A DNA stretch of 64,000 bases from Allobosea sp. 47.2.35. GTDB taxonomy: Bacteria; Pseudomonadota; Alphaproteobacteria; Rhizobiales; Beijerinckiaceae. The notes below the pieces were generated by a model. It did no database searches and was not told the origin of the DNA. It was given only the letters and a program-made list of their open reading frames with translations. A program made the position numbers and the translations under genes. The stretch spans positions 124,001 to 188,000 of the forward strand of contig NZ_JANLGI010000003.1 of NCBI RefSeq assembly GCF_024655635.1, written 5' to 3'. This document shows positions 26,790 through 34,534 of this stretch, piece by piece; position 1 is the stretch's first letter, and each line of letters begins with the position of its first letter.

Positions 26790-26864
26790 GCCGGCGTAGC
26801 ACAGCGGTAGTGCAGCGGTTTTGTAAACCGAAGGTCGGGAGTTCGATCCTCTCCGCCGGCACCA
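26790..26864 (+). tRNA. tRNA-Thr (UGU), prophage attachment site
   Basis: 75 nt including the encoded CCA. The acceptor arms are GCCGGCG and CGCCGGC, the D-stem GCAC/GTGC, and the anticodon loop TTTGTAA gives UGU. Its last 27 bases are the start of the 28-bp direct repeat that recurs at the far end of the prophage, so the integrated element rebuilds an intact tRNA on the left side. Confidence 0.96.
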
Positions 26865-26865
26865 T
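26838..26865 (+). repeat. attL, 28-bp core repeat
   Basis: The sequence from GGAGTTCG to CACCAT (28 bp) is identical to 45712-45739. It covers the T-arm, the acceptor 3' strand and CCA of tRNA-Thr plus one base. Confidence 0.95.
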
Positions 26866-26908
26866 TCACAAGGGACTTAACCCCTTGAAAGCGCAGATTT
26901 TGCTTGAT

Positions 26909-26963
26909 TTTGGGGCGATAACCCCATTTTCTCGCCCCAAAGGCCGCCCCAAATTTGGGGCGG
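26909..26963 (+). promoter_or_regulatory. TTTGGGGCG inverted repeats abutting the integrase start
   Basis: Arms TTTGGGGCGA (26909-26918) and TCGCCCCAAA (26932-26941) form one inverted repeat. A perfect 20-bp palindrome, CCGCCCCAAATTTGGGGCGG (26944-26963), ends directly against the ATG at 26964. The common TTGGGGCG unit occurs four times in both orientations. The block could be an operator, integrase arm-type sites, or an RNA structure that hides the translation start. Confidence 0.6.
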
Positions 26964-28553
26964 ATGGCGAGAGACATCATGGACTATCTGCGCAGGAAGA
27001 GCGACGGCCGTTGGGTGGTCCGCGTCGTCGTCCCGGAACGGCTTCGCGAGATCGTCGGGCAGAAGCAGTTAGAGCGCGCCCTTGGTCGCGATCCACGCAC
27101 CGCGCAGAAACGAGCTTATCCCCTGATCGCGGAGTTTCAGGCGACCATTGCTCGCGCCGAGCGCCAGCTTGAGCTTCAGGGCGGCGGCAATGGCTCCAGC
27201 CGACCCCGTCGCACCTTCAGCCTCTCCGAGATCGCCCACGCCCACTATGGCGAGGAACTAGCGATAGATGAGAGCGCGCGGAACATCCCCGGCCTCTACA
27301 CGTCCTTGCCGTTCTCCCGGCCTATCCGCGCCGATGGACTGCGCCGCGTTGCCGCCGGCATCGCACCTGCTGACGAAACCGAAGCGCTAATCGGATGGGC
27401 GGTGAACAAGTTCGCTGAGCGCGAGGGGCGCGAATCGCCCCTTGAACCTGCCGAGCGACAGTCCCTCGCTCGCACCCTGGCCCTTGTGCAGCTTGAGATT
27501 GTTGAGCGGGAGGCCGAGCGCGACCGGGGCCATTTCACCGGCACCCCTGCCCTGCCCATCCTTCAGCGGCCGATGGAAGCGCAAGAGCCCGAACTAGAAC
27601 CGCTGAAGCTTCAAGACCTGTTCAACGCGCATTTTCGCGAGCTAGAGATTCAGGGCGCAGGTGCAGAGGCGAAGCGCCGGTGGCAGCCTGTCTTTGACGA
27701 CCTCAAGTCCTTCCTGAAGCGCGACGATGCCCGGAAGATCACACCGGAGAAGCTGGACGAGTGGAAGGAGAACCTGATGGGGCGGCTCAAGCCGAAGACC
27801 ATCAAGGATGTCTACTTCGCAGCCGTGCGCGCGGTGTTCCGCACGGCCCTAAAGGCCCGCAAGCTGCCCTCCAATCCTGCCGCCGACCTGACTATCAAAG
27901 TCGCCAAGCCTAAGCTCCCACGCGAGAAGGGCTTCAATGACGATGAGGCGCTTGCCGTGCTGAAGGCCGCGAGCGCTTATCGCTCCAAGCCGTCCGACAA
28001 CCCTTCGAACCAAGAGCACCCGAAGACCGAGGCAGCGAAGCGCTGGGCGCCGTGGCTTTGCGCCTACACCGGCGCACGCATTGCCGAGATGACGCAGCTT
28101 CGCGGCGAGGACGTAACGACCAAGGACGGCATCCACTACCTGCGGATCACGTCCGACGCCGGAAGCGTGAAGAGCGGCCAATACCGCGATGTGCCTTTGC
28201 ACCCGCATCTCATCGAGCTTGGTTTCCTCGACTTCGTGAAAGCGTCCGGTTCGGAGCCGTTGTTCTACAAGCCAATACCTGACCGAACGACCGAGCACCC
28301 ATGGCACTCTGTTGCCCGCCGCGTCTCGGATTGGATTCGCGACTTAAAGATCGTGGACCCCAGAGTGGCGCCGAACCATGGCTGGCGCCATCGGTTCAAG
28401 ACTGTCGCGGTTGAAGTCGGCATGAACAATCGCGTCATGGACGCTATCCAAGGCCACGCTAGCCGCACGGCTGGCGAGAATTACGGCGACGTTACGCTAA
28501 AAGCGAGGAAGGTGGCTATCGACACGCTACCGCCTTACAACATCAAAGCCTGA
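26964..28553 (+). CDS. Tyrosine-recombinase integrase with DUF6538-like N-terminus
   Basis: A ~529-residue integrase. The N-terminal ~60 residues (YLRRKSDGRWVVRVVVPERLREIVG) match the DUF6538 arm-binding region of alphaproteobacterial integrases. A core-binding SAM-like domain lies at ~225-320. The catalytic residues are Arg in YTGARIAEMTQLRGED, the HGWRHRFKT box and the nucleophile Tyr in GENYGDVTLKAR. ATG 26964 is chosen over TTG 26955, which lies inside a palindrome. It excises and integrates the element at the tRNA-Thr site 100 bp away. No excisionase gene was recognised. Confidence 0.95.
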   Translation: MARDIMDYLRRKSDGRWVVRVVVPERLREIVGQKQLERALGRDPRTAQKRAYPLIAEFQATIARAERQLELQGGGNGSSRPRRTFSLSEIAHAHYGEELAIDESARNIPGLYTSLPFSRPIRADGLRRVAAGIAPADETEALIGWAVNKFAEREGRESPLEPAERQSLARTLALVQLEIVEREAERDRGHFTGTPALPILQRPMEAQEPELEPLKLQDLFNAHFRELEIQGAGAEAKRRWQPVFDDLKSFLKRDDARKITPEKLDEWKENLMGRLKPKTIKDVYFAAVRAVFRTALKARKLPSNPAADLTIKVAKPKLPREKGFNDDEALAVLKAASAYRSKPSDNPSNQEHPKTEAAKRWAPWLCAYTGARIAEMTQLRGEDVTTKDGIHYLRITSDAGSVKSGQYRDVPLHPHLIELGFLDFVKASGSEPLFYKPIPDRTTEHPWHSVARRVSDWIRDLKIVDPRVAPNHGWRHRFKTVAVEVGMNNRVMDAIQGHASRTAGENYGDVTLKARKVAIDTLPPYNIKA

Positions 28554-28728
28554 CCAATGGAAGAGCGATCATCGTGAATAGTGCGATGACTACTCCGGTG
28601 CGTATCCAAACCCCTGAATTGCGGCTACTCAACAGCACTGGATAGCTCCCCATTTTTGTTTGACGCAACGGAACATGGCGTCAACGAGTCTGCAAGGCCG
28701 TTACCTGTGTGGGGAACGCCACCCCCAG

Positions 28729-28953
28729 CTAAATTAACTCAGCATCCCCCGCATCAGTCGCGGTTTCGGTTTCGGTCGCCGCGATAACCCACGCCTCCCT
28801 AAGCTGCCAAACATGCGCCCCAGCGCAAGCTGGACAAGGGGAAAGTGTCTTTCGAATAATCGAGCGTGGCACGCTCCGCTGGGCGGTTATCTCGCCTGTC
28901 GCGACTGGAAGCCCCGTTTCAGGGCATCGAATAGCAAGCTCATACATAGGCAT
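28729..28953 (-). CDS. Small protein with a CPxC zinc-type motif (unknown)
   Basis: 74 residues: MPMYELAIRCPETGLPVATG at the start and LSPCPACAGAHVWQLREAW in the middle. Cys in IRCP plus the CPAC pair suggest a small metal-binding beta domain. Similar short proteins occur in Rhizobiales genomes and prophages with no known role. It is read leftward between the integrase and the structural operon. The 175 bp between the integrase stop and this gene are AT-richer and hold no clear gene. Confidence 0.65.
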   Translation of the reverse strand: MPMYELAIRCPETGLPVATGEITAQRSVPRSIIRKTLSPCPACAGAHVWQLREAWVIAATETETATDAGDAELI

Positions 28954-29006
28954 AACCTAACGTCACAGCGCTCCTGCTTAATCACGAAGGCGCTTTAGGA
29001 GCAAGA

Positions 29007-29110
29007 TTTAATAAACAGGCATACGATCCTATAATGGGTAGATAATAGGAATTTATGATTGCATCGCGATTCCGCTCGTGAGAGAATCTTCACCGTTGCG
29101 TAAGGTGAAG
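29007..29110 (+). promoter_or_regulatory. Probable promoter and leader hairpin of the virion operon
   Basis: A consensus -10 box TATAAT at 29030-29035 has a weak -35-like TTTAAT 17 nt upstream, in an AT-rich stretch. In the leader, CTTCACC (29088-29094) can pair with GGTGAAG (29104-29110). The second arm contains the purine-rich ribosome-binding region of the portal gene, so the hairpin could reduce its translation. Confidence 0.5.
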
Positions 29111-29118
29111 GTTGAGTT

Positions 29119-30363
29119 GTGTTCCACGAGTTAGTCGGAAGCGTAAGGAAGTCACTCGGATTTCAGCTCGATCAAAAGGCGATCCCCCTTTCTGATCCTT
29201 CGATCTCTGAGCTATTCGGCACGCTGCCGACCGCCTCCGGTGTCACCGTTACTGCAAGCACCGCGCTTCGTGTTCCCGCCGTTCTTCAGGCCGTGCGCCT
29301 GATCGCTGAAACGGTCGGCTCCCTATCTTGCAAGCTCTATCGAGACGCAGATGGTAGCAAGGAAGCCGCGAAGGATCACGCTGGCTATCGGCTGGCGCAC
29401 CGCTACGTCAACGGCTGGACGACTTCCGGCCAGCTTCGCGAGGAGCTGACGGCTGATGCTGTTCTACATGGTGCTGGCTATGCCCATGTCGTTCGCACCA
29501 GCGACGGGCGCCCGGTTGAGATCACCCGCCTTCCTCCCGGCACTGTGCAGCGTCGTTTCCGCGACGATGGCGAGCCGTTCTATGTCGTCACCTTCGCCAA
29601 CAATGTCCGGCGCGAGCTTTCCTTCCGCGACGTGCTCTATCTCCCGGCCTTCGGCCATACCTCACCGATCACCTTCGGCAAGGAAGCCATCGGCATGGCG
29701 ATGGTTATGGAGCGCGACGGTGTGCAGTTCTTCGGCTCCGGCCGGCGCCCCTCTCTCATCATCACCAATGAGAACAAGGCCATTGGTGAGGGCGACAAGG
29801 GCGCCGCGACCATCGGCAATATCCTGAAGTCGTTCCGCAAGTGGCAGTCGGGACCGACCAGCGATCCGCTCATCATGGATGGCGGCTGGAAGAGCGACAT
29901 GCCAACCATGAAGAGCACCGACGCGCAGTTTATTGAGAACCGCGTTGAACAGGTGCGCGAGATCGCCCGCGTTCTCGGCGTCCCGCCGACCATGATCTTT
30001 GAGCTTGAGCGCGGGACTTGGAGCAACGCCGAGCAGATGCTTGCGATGTTCCTTCAGCATGGTCTTCAGCGTTGGCTCGATCGCTGGCAGGACGCCTACG
30101 CGACCGTTCTGCTCACCGAAGAAGAGCAGGACAGCCTCTATTTCGAGTTCACGACCGCTGGCCTTCAGAGCACCGACGCTGCCGCTCGCGCCGAGATTTA
30201 CGGCAAGCTGATCGCGGCCCGCGTCATGACGCCGAACGAAGCCCGCGCCCGCGAGAACATGCCGGCTATCGAAGGCGGCGACGAGCTTGCCAATCCCTAC
30301 ACGACGACCGGCCCCGCTGCCGGCGCGAACGACAACCCCAGCACCGACAAGGAAGCCGCGTGA
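29119..30363 (+). CDS. Phage portal protein, HK97 type
   Basis: 414 residues, close to the usual length. Family landmarks are VPAVLQAVRLIAETVGSL (~residues 53-70), ADAVLHGAGYAHV, DVLYLPAFG, FIENRVEQVREIARVLGVPPTM and WSNAEQMLAMFLQHGLQRWL. The portal ring sits at one capsid vertex, docks the terminase and passes DNA. The GTG start at 29119 follows an AAGGTGAAGG ribosome-binding site. It is first in a block of 17 tightly spaced genes. Unusually, the terminase genes are not immediately upstream but 5.3 kb downstream. Confidence 0.94.
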   Translation: MFHELVGSVRKSLGFQLDQKAIPLSDPSISELFGTLPTASGVTVTASTALRVPAVLQAVRLIAETVGSLSCKLYRDADGSKEAAKDHAGYRLAHRYVNGWTTSGQLREELTADAVLHGAGYAHVVRTSDGRPVEITRLPPGTVQRRFRDDGEPFYVVTFANNVRRELSFRDVLYLPAFGHTSPITFGKEAIGMAMVMERDGVQFFGSGRRPSLIITNENKAIGEGDKGAATIGNILKSFRKWQSGPTSDPLIMDGGWKSDMPTMKSTDAQFIENRVEQVREIARVLGVPPTMIFELERGTWSNAEQMLAMFLQHGLQRWLDRWQDAYATVLLTEEEQDSLYFEFTTAGLQSTDAAARAEIYGKLIAARVMTPNEARARENMPAIEGGDELANPYTTTGPAAGANDNPSTDKEAA

Positions 30364-30539
30364 GCGACGAAGACGACAAGCAGATCATCAACCTTGAAGC
30401 GCGCATCGCTGAATTCGAGCGCGCGATTGAAGAGCGGTTCAAGCCGAGGCTGCGCAAGGCGATCTTGGCAGCTCTCGACGAAACCGCTGCCGAGTTTCTT
30501 GAGATGGACCTTGCAGAGGTTCGCGAGGCGCTGAAGTGA
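30360..30539 (+). CDS. Small coiled-coil phage protein (unknown)
   Basis: 59 residues from a GTG that overlaps the portal stop; the 3' end overlaps the next GTG start. The sequence is strongly charged and helical (INLEARIAEFERAIEERFK; LDETAAEFLEMDLAEVREA). Its position between portal and protease would fit a small assembly factor, but no family was recognised. Confidence 0.7.
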   Translation: MSDEDDKQIINLEARIAEFERAIEERFKPRLRKAILAALDETAAEFLEMDLAEVREALK

Positions 30540-30922
30540 AGCACGTCGCCTATTTCGGTGACGGCGAAAAGACCTTCGCCCTCACCATGCCCATGATTGC
30601 CGAGCTTGAGCGTAAGACCGGCGTCGGTATCGGCGCCCTGTATCAGCGCGTCGCGCTCACCCTTCAGTTCCATGTCGGCGACGTGATCGAAATCATCCGG
30701 CTCGGCCTGATCGGCGGCGGCACGTCCCCGACCGAGGCCCAGAGCCTTATCGACGCCTACACCCCGGAGCAGCCGCTTATCCCGCTGGCCATGCTCGCCG
30801 TGGACATCCTCAACGCGCGTTGGAATGAGCCCAACGGTGAGGGCCAGGACGAAGAGCCGGCCGCAACCGGCGAACTCGCTGCCGCGATCAAGGCCGCCTA
30901 CGCGGACGTGTCCGATGTCTGA
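30536..30922 (+). CDS. GTA gp10-like tail assembly/tube-associated protein
   Basis: 128 residues. The N-terminal FGDGEKTFALTMPMIAELERKTGVGIGAL (shown in part) followed by HVGDVIEIIRLGLIGGG is characteristic of the PF11836 family, found with gene transfer agents and related siphophages (GTA gp10, probably a tail assembly chaperone). In GTAs this gene follows the major tail protein; here it lies upstream of the protease and capsid. The GTG start overlaps the upstream stop. Confidence 0.8.
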   Translation: MKHVAYFGDGEKTFALTMPMIAELERKTGVGIGALYQRVALTLQFHVGDVIEIIRLGLIGGGTSPTEAQSLIDAYTPEQPLIPLAMLAVDILNARWNEPNGEGQDEEPAATGELAAAIKAAYADVSDV

Positions 30923-31409
30923 GCGCCTTGAGATCAAGGCCGCGCTCGCGATTGACGACGCCGGCACCATCACCGGCACCGCGTGGCCGTTCGGCAGTGC
31001 TGATAGCGTCGGCGACATCATCACCAAGGGCGCCTTCAACATCCTCGGCGAAGACACGCCGATGCTGCTTCAGCATGATCCCGGCCAGCCTGTCGGCATC
31101 TGGAACGAGATCACCGAAACCGTTGACGGCCTTCAGGTGAAGGGGCGCCTCTTCATCGACGAAAGCCAGCGCGCCCGCGCCGTCCGTTCCATGGTGAAGA
31201 GCGGCCTCATCTCCGGCCTGTCCATTGGCTTTCGCCCCATCGAGGCGAAGCAGAGCGGCCGGAACCGCATCATTTCCAAGCTCGACCTCTTCGAAATCTC
31301 TGTCGTCCGCAACCCGGCTCATCCGAAGGCCCGGATCACGAACGCCAAGGACGCCACGGCTGCCATTGCCGAGGCAATCAACCGCGCCGCCGTGGCGCTC
31401 AATCCCTGA
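30915..31409 (+). CDS. HK97-family prohead protease
   Basis: 164 residues. The family pattern is complete: GTAWPFGSADSVGDIITKGAF, the catalytic His in MLLQHDPGQPVG, the catalytic Ser in SGLISGLSIGFRP, and LDLFEISVVRNPAHPKA. The enzyme cleaves the delta domain from the capsid protein encoded next. The ATG at 30915 overlaps the 3' end of the previous gene by 8 bp. Confidence 0.94.
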   Translation: MSERLEIKAALAIDDAGTITGTAWPFGSADSVGDIITKGAFNILGEDTPMLLQHDPGQPVGIWNEITETVDGLQVKGRLFIDESQRARAVRSMVKSGLISGLSIGFRPIEAKQSGRNRIISKLDLFEISVVRNPAHPKARITNAKDATAAIAEAINRAAVALNP

Positions 31410-31419
31410 AAGGACCAAC

Positions 31420-32532
31420 GTGAACAACCTCGCCCACATTGAACTGAAGTCCGACGACGCCGACAACGTGCCGGCCGATGTCGCTTCGGCGCTCGCCAAT
31501 TTGACGAGTTCCGTTGATTCCCGTCTCAAGGCTATCGAGACGAAGAACGACGCCCGCCTCGACAAGCTGGAAGCCAAGGCCAATCGCCTGCCGGCATCGA
31601 ACGACAACCACGCCGACAACGCCCTCGAAACCAAGGCCTTCACCGACTTCCTGCGCTCTGGCCAGATCGACCAGAAGTCGCTCACCGTCGCGGGCGATGC
31701 GCCGGGCTATGTGCTCGCTCCCGAGGACCGCGCCAGCGAGTTCATCCGCAACCTTATCGAGTTCTCCCCGGTGCGCGCGATCGCGGACGTGAAGTCTGCC
31801 GGCTCGCACACCGTCATCCTGCCGAAGCGCCTTTCGGTCACGAATGCGAAGTGGAAGGGCGAAGCCGTCGCGTCGGAAGCGTCCGAGCCGACCTTCGGCG
31901 AGATGGAAATCGCCATCAAGGAGCTGAACACCCACGTCGATATCAGCAACTGGCTTCTGGAGGACGCGCAGAACGTCGAATCCGAGGTTCGCCTTGCCCT
32001 CGCCGAGGACTTCGGCGCCAAGGAGGGCACCGCCTTCGTCAACGGCAGCGCCGCCGCCGAGCCGAAGGGCTTCATGACCGAAGCCGGCATCGCCCAGACC
32101 ATCAACGGCCACGCCGCGAACCTGTCCGCCGATGCGCTGATCTCGCTCATGTATGCCATGCCGGCGACCTACCGGAACCGTGGCACTTGGGCCATGAACG
32201 GCACGACGCTCGCGACCATCCGCAAGCTGAAGGACGGACAGGGTAATTACCTGTGGCAGCCGAGCTATCAGGCCGGCCAGCCCGAGACGATCCTCGGCCG
32301 CCCGGTTGTCGAGCTGATCGACATGCCGGACGTTGCCGCGAACGCCTTCCCGGTCATCTTCGGCGACTTCAAGGCCGGCTATCGCATCTATGACCGGATT
32401 GAGCTTGCGGTTCGCCCGAACCCGAATCTGCTCGCGACCGAAGGTCTGGTGCGCTTCCACGCTCGCCGTCGCGTCGGTGCCGGCGTCGTCCGCACCGATG
32501 TCTTCCGCAAGCTGAAGATGGCCACGGCCTGA
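31420..32532 (+). CDS. Major capsid protein, HK97 fold
   Basis: 370 residues from a GTG that follows GAAAGGACC. Residues ~1-85 form a charged helical scaffolding (delta) region (SSVDSRLKAIETKNDARLDK). The mature domain then shows VRAIADVKSAGSHTVILPKR, ELNTHVDISNWLLEDA, GTAFVNGSAAAEPKGFM, WAMNGTTLATIRKLKDGQG and a C-terminal FGDFKAGYRI. It builds the icosahedral shell after cleavage by the preceding protease. Confidence 0.95.
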   Translation: MNNLAHIELKSDDADNVPADVASALANLTSSVDSRLKAIETKNDARLDKLEAKANRLPASNDNHADNALETKAFTDFLRSGQIDQKSLTVAGDAPGYVLAPEDRASEFIRNLIEFSPVRAIADVKSAGSHTVILPKRLSVTNAKWKGEAVASEASEPTFGEMEIAIKELNTHVDISNWLLEDAQNVESEVRLALAEDFGAKEGTAFVNGSAAAEPKGFMTEAGIAQTINGHAANLSADALISLMYAMPATYRNRGTWAMNGTTLATIRKLKDGQGNYLWQPSYQAGQPETILGRPVVELIDMPDVAANAFPVIFGDFKAGYRIYDRIELAVRPNPNLLATEGLVRFHARRRVGAGVVRTDVFRKLKMATA

Positions 32533-32534
32533 CC

Positions 32535-33119
32535 ATGACCTTGCGGCCCGCATACGATGAGATCGTTCTGGAGCACGGCAGCAATGCCGTGATCCTGCGC
32601 CCCTCATTGCGGGCCGCGAGCGCTCTTGAACGCAATATCGGCTTCGACCGTCTCTTTCAGCGTATCGCCGAATTCCACGTCGGCACCGTGCGCGAGATCA
32701 TCCTGACGGCCGCGACCGACCGCGAATGCGCCGCCTGCTTCCTGCGCTCCCTCGACAGTAAGTCGCTGCTTACTTTCCAGCAGATCGCCCAGATTCCAGC
32801 CGCGCAGCTTGTCGTCGGCTTCATGCCTCAGAGCGAGGGCAAGTCCACCCCGCACGCCAAGGCGGTGCCGTGGCGGGAGGCTTATCGCAACCTGTTCCGC
32901 GCAGCGACCGGCATTCTCGGCTGGTCCCCGCAGCAGGCTTGGAACGCGACCCCGACCGAAATCAACGAGGCCTTTATCGGCCGCGTCGGCGAGGACGCGC
33001 AGCAGGCTCGGCACGATCCCGAACAGGCCGCCCGTAACGAAGCCGCCGGCCTCGACCCCGAATTTGACCGCGCCGGCCTTCAGGCCCTCAAGGCCAAGTA
33101 TGGACGGAAGCCACGATGA
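32535..33119 (+). CDS. Tail assembly chaperone-like protein (two-domain)
   Basis: 194 residues. The first ~90 residues resemble a tail-chaperone N-domain (VILRPSLRAASALERNIGF; FQRIAEFHVGTVREIIL). The middle PWREAYRNLFRAATGILGWS and PQQAWNATPTEINEAF match the short Phage_TAC/rcc01693-like family that accompanies GTA gp10. The tail is acidic. So two tail-chaperone-like genes flank the protease-capsid pair, an odd position for tail factors. The stop overlaps the HNH start. Confidence 0.78.
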   Translation: MTLRPAYDEIVLEHGSNAVILRPSLRAASALERNIGFDRLFQRIAEFHVGTVREIILTAATDRECAACFLRSLDSKSLLTFQQIAQIPAAQLVVGFMPQSEGKSTPHAKAVPWREAYRNLFRAATGILGWSPQQAWNATPTEINEAFIGRVGEDAQQARHDPEQAARNEAAGLDPEFDRAGLQALKAKYGRKPR

Positions 33120-33466
33120 GCCGCCGTCCGCCCCGCCTTTGCTCTTGCGGAAGCATTGTCGCCCATGGCGCCCGTTGCCAGTGCCAGCGCGAGCAGGATC
33201 GAGTTCGCGGCGCCCGCCACGATCGAGCCCGACCGAACGCCCGCCAGCGCGGCTATGATCGCCAGTGGGAAGAGGTAGCGCGCACCTATCTGCGCCAGCC
33301 CGGCAACGAGCGCTGCGAATGCGGCGCACCCGCCACCCTTGTCCGGCACCGTATCAGCATCCGCCAGCATCCCGAGCTTCGCATGTCGCCCGCCAACTGG
33401 CGCCCCGGCTGCCGTCGCTGCAACGCCCTCGACTACATCCGCGAACGCCAGAGAGAACCCCGATGA
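33116..33466 (+). CDS. HNH-type endonuclease, possibly degenerate
   Basis: 116 residues. Two Cys pairs (CSCG..., CECGAP and CRRCNA) and the fold around ARTYLRQPGNERCECGAPATLVRHRI... NWRPGCRRCN (abbreviated) match phage HNH proteins that assist terminase cleavage at cos sites. The usual D-H-x is RHRI and the usual final C-H of CxxCH is CNA, so the last metal-site histidine is missing. In other phages this gene adjoins terS; here terS is 2.2 kb away. Confidence 0.75.
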   Translation: MSRRPPRLCSCGSIVAHGARCQCQREQDRVRGARHDRARPNARQRGYDRQWEEVARTYLRQPGNERCECGAPATLVRHRISIRQHPELRMSPANWRPGCRRCNALDYIRERQREPR

Positions 33467-33750
33467 GCCTTGTAAAGAAGATCACCCTTCAGCCCGGCGT
33501 GTGGACGCCGCTGGAAATCACCATGACGTGGCAGGTTATTGGCCAGAAGTCGCTTCGTTACACCTTTGGATGGTTTCCGCCGACCGGAGATAAGAGCCCT
33601 GAGAACCTTATCGCCCCCGATGCGTCCACGCCGTATTTCGTGACGCAGAACTACGACCAGCGGCCAGCGCCAATGTATGACTATTATTGGTCACCCAACG
33701 CTTACTTTATGCCGGATGGCGATGAGCCGGTTGACGTGGTGTATCTGTGA
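33463..33750 (+). CDS. Hypothetical phage protein in the head-tail block
   Basis: 95 residues, starting in an ATGA overlap with the HNH stop. It is rich in aromatic residues and proline (RYTFGWFPPTGDKSPENL; MYDYYWSPNAYFMPDG) and predicted mainly beta. It resembles no family I recognise. The rich aromatic surface would suit a capsid decoration or adaptor, which is a guess from composition only. Confidence 0.65.
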   Translation: MSLVKKITLQPGVWTPLEITMTWQVIGQKSLRYTFGWFPPTGDKSPENLIAPDASTPYFVTQNYDQRPAPMYDYYWSPNAYFMPDGDEPVDVVYL

Positions 33751-34208
33751 CACCCGCAGAGGCCAACGAGATCGACCGGCTTGAGTTCGAAGCCGAGTGC
33801 GCTGCTATTCGGCAGCGAGCCTATGCGCTGATCCGGCACACCCCAACACCGTCACCCAAGCCGACCAGACATGTTGTCGCTGCGAAGGTCAGTGAGGACA
33901 AGCCGATAGCTCGACGCCGTCAGCCCAAGCCGCGACTGCAGAATACGTTCGCTGTTCGATATTACACCGCGCTCGGCAAGAGGCTCAGCCTCAATGAATG
34001 GGCGGCCGAGACAGGGTTCTCAGTCCATACCATTCGCAACCGGCTCGGCTACGGCTGGACAATCGAGCGTGCCGTGACGGAGCGTCCCAAGACCGGCCGA
34101 AGAGGCCGGGGGGTGGTCTTCAATTTTCCGCCTGTTTCGGGGACCGGCGCGGGGAGCACCGCGCAAGAGACGCCCGAAATAACTTTTTCTGAAGAGGCCA
34201 ATTCCTGA
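33747..34208 (+). CDS. DNA-binding-like protein with a C-terminal NUMOD-type helix-turn-helix
   Basis: 153 residues from a GTG overlapping the previous stop. The centre reads LSLNEWAAETGFSVHTIRNR followed by LGYGWTIERAVTERP, the short HTH found in NUMOD-type modules attached to phage HNH and AP2 nucleases. No nuclease domain is present. The basic N-terminal half is of unknown structure. It may be the DNA-binding piece of the nearby HNH protein split into a separate gene (inference). Confidence 0.68.
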   Translation: MTPAEANEIDRLEFEAECAAIRQRAYALIRHTPTPSPKPTRHVVAAKVSEDKPIARRRQPKPRLQNTFAVRYYTALGKRLSLNEWAAETGFSVHTIRNRLGYGWTIERAVTERPKTGRRGRGVVFNFPPVSGTGAGSTAQETPEITFSEEANS

Positions 34209-34534
34209 TGAGTAGCGTAACGCTTTCGCTCGCGAAGGCGCATCTGAACATCGACCATTCGAGCGACGATGAGCTTATTCAGCTCTATCTCGACGCTGCC
34301 GACGACTGGTTTCAGGCCCAGACCGGCCGCAAGCTCGCTGATCTCTCTCCGGTTCCGGCTGACATCAAGCTCGCGATGCTGAAGCTCGCCGCGTTCTATT
34401 ACATGCACCGCGAAGCCGTTTCTTACGGCGATGCCGTCCGTTTGGCGCCCTACGGCGTGCAGGCAGTGGCCAATTCCTACCGGGAACGGTGGTTCGGCGA
34501 GCCTGCACCGGAGGATACCGACGATGAGTTCTGA
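34208..34534 (+). CDS. Head-tail connector protein, gp6-like
   Basis: 108 residues with the PF05135/gp6 pattern: LSLAKAHLNIDHSSDDELIQ, LYLDAADDWFQAQTGRKL and KLAMLKLAAFYYMHREAV. The protein forms the first adaptor ring below the portal. Translation is coupled to the upstream gene (TGATGA-type junction). Confidence 0.9.
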   Translation: MSSVTLSLAKAHLNIDHSSDDELIQLYLDAADDWFQAQTGRKLADLSPVPADIKLAMLKLAAFYYMHREAVSYGDAVRLAPYGVQAVANSYRERWFGEPAPEDTDDEF

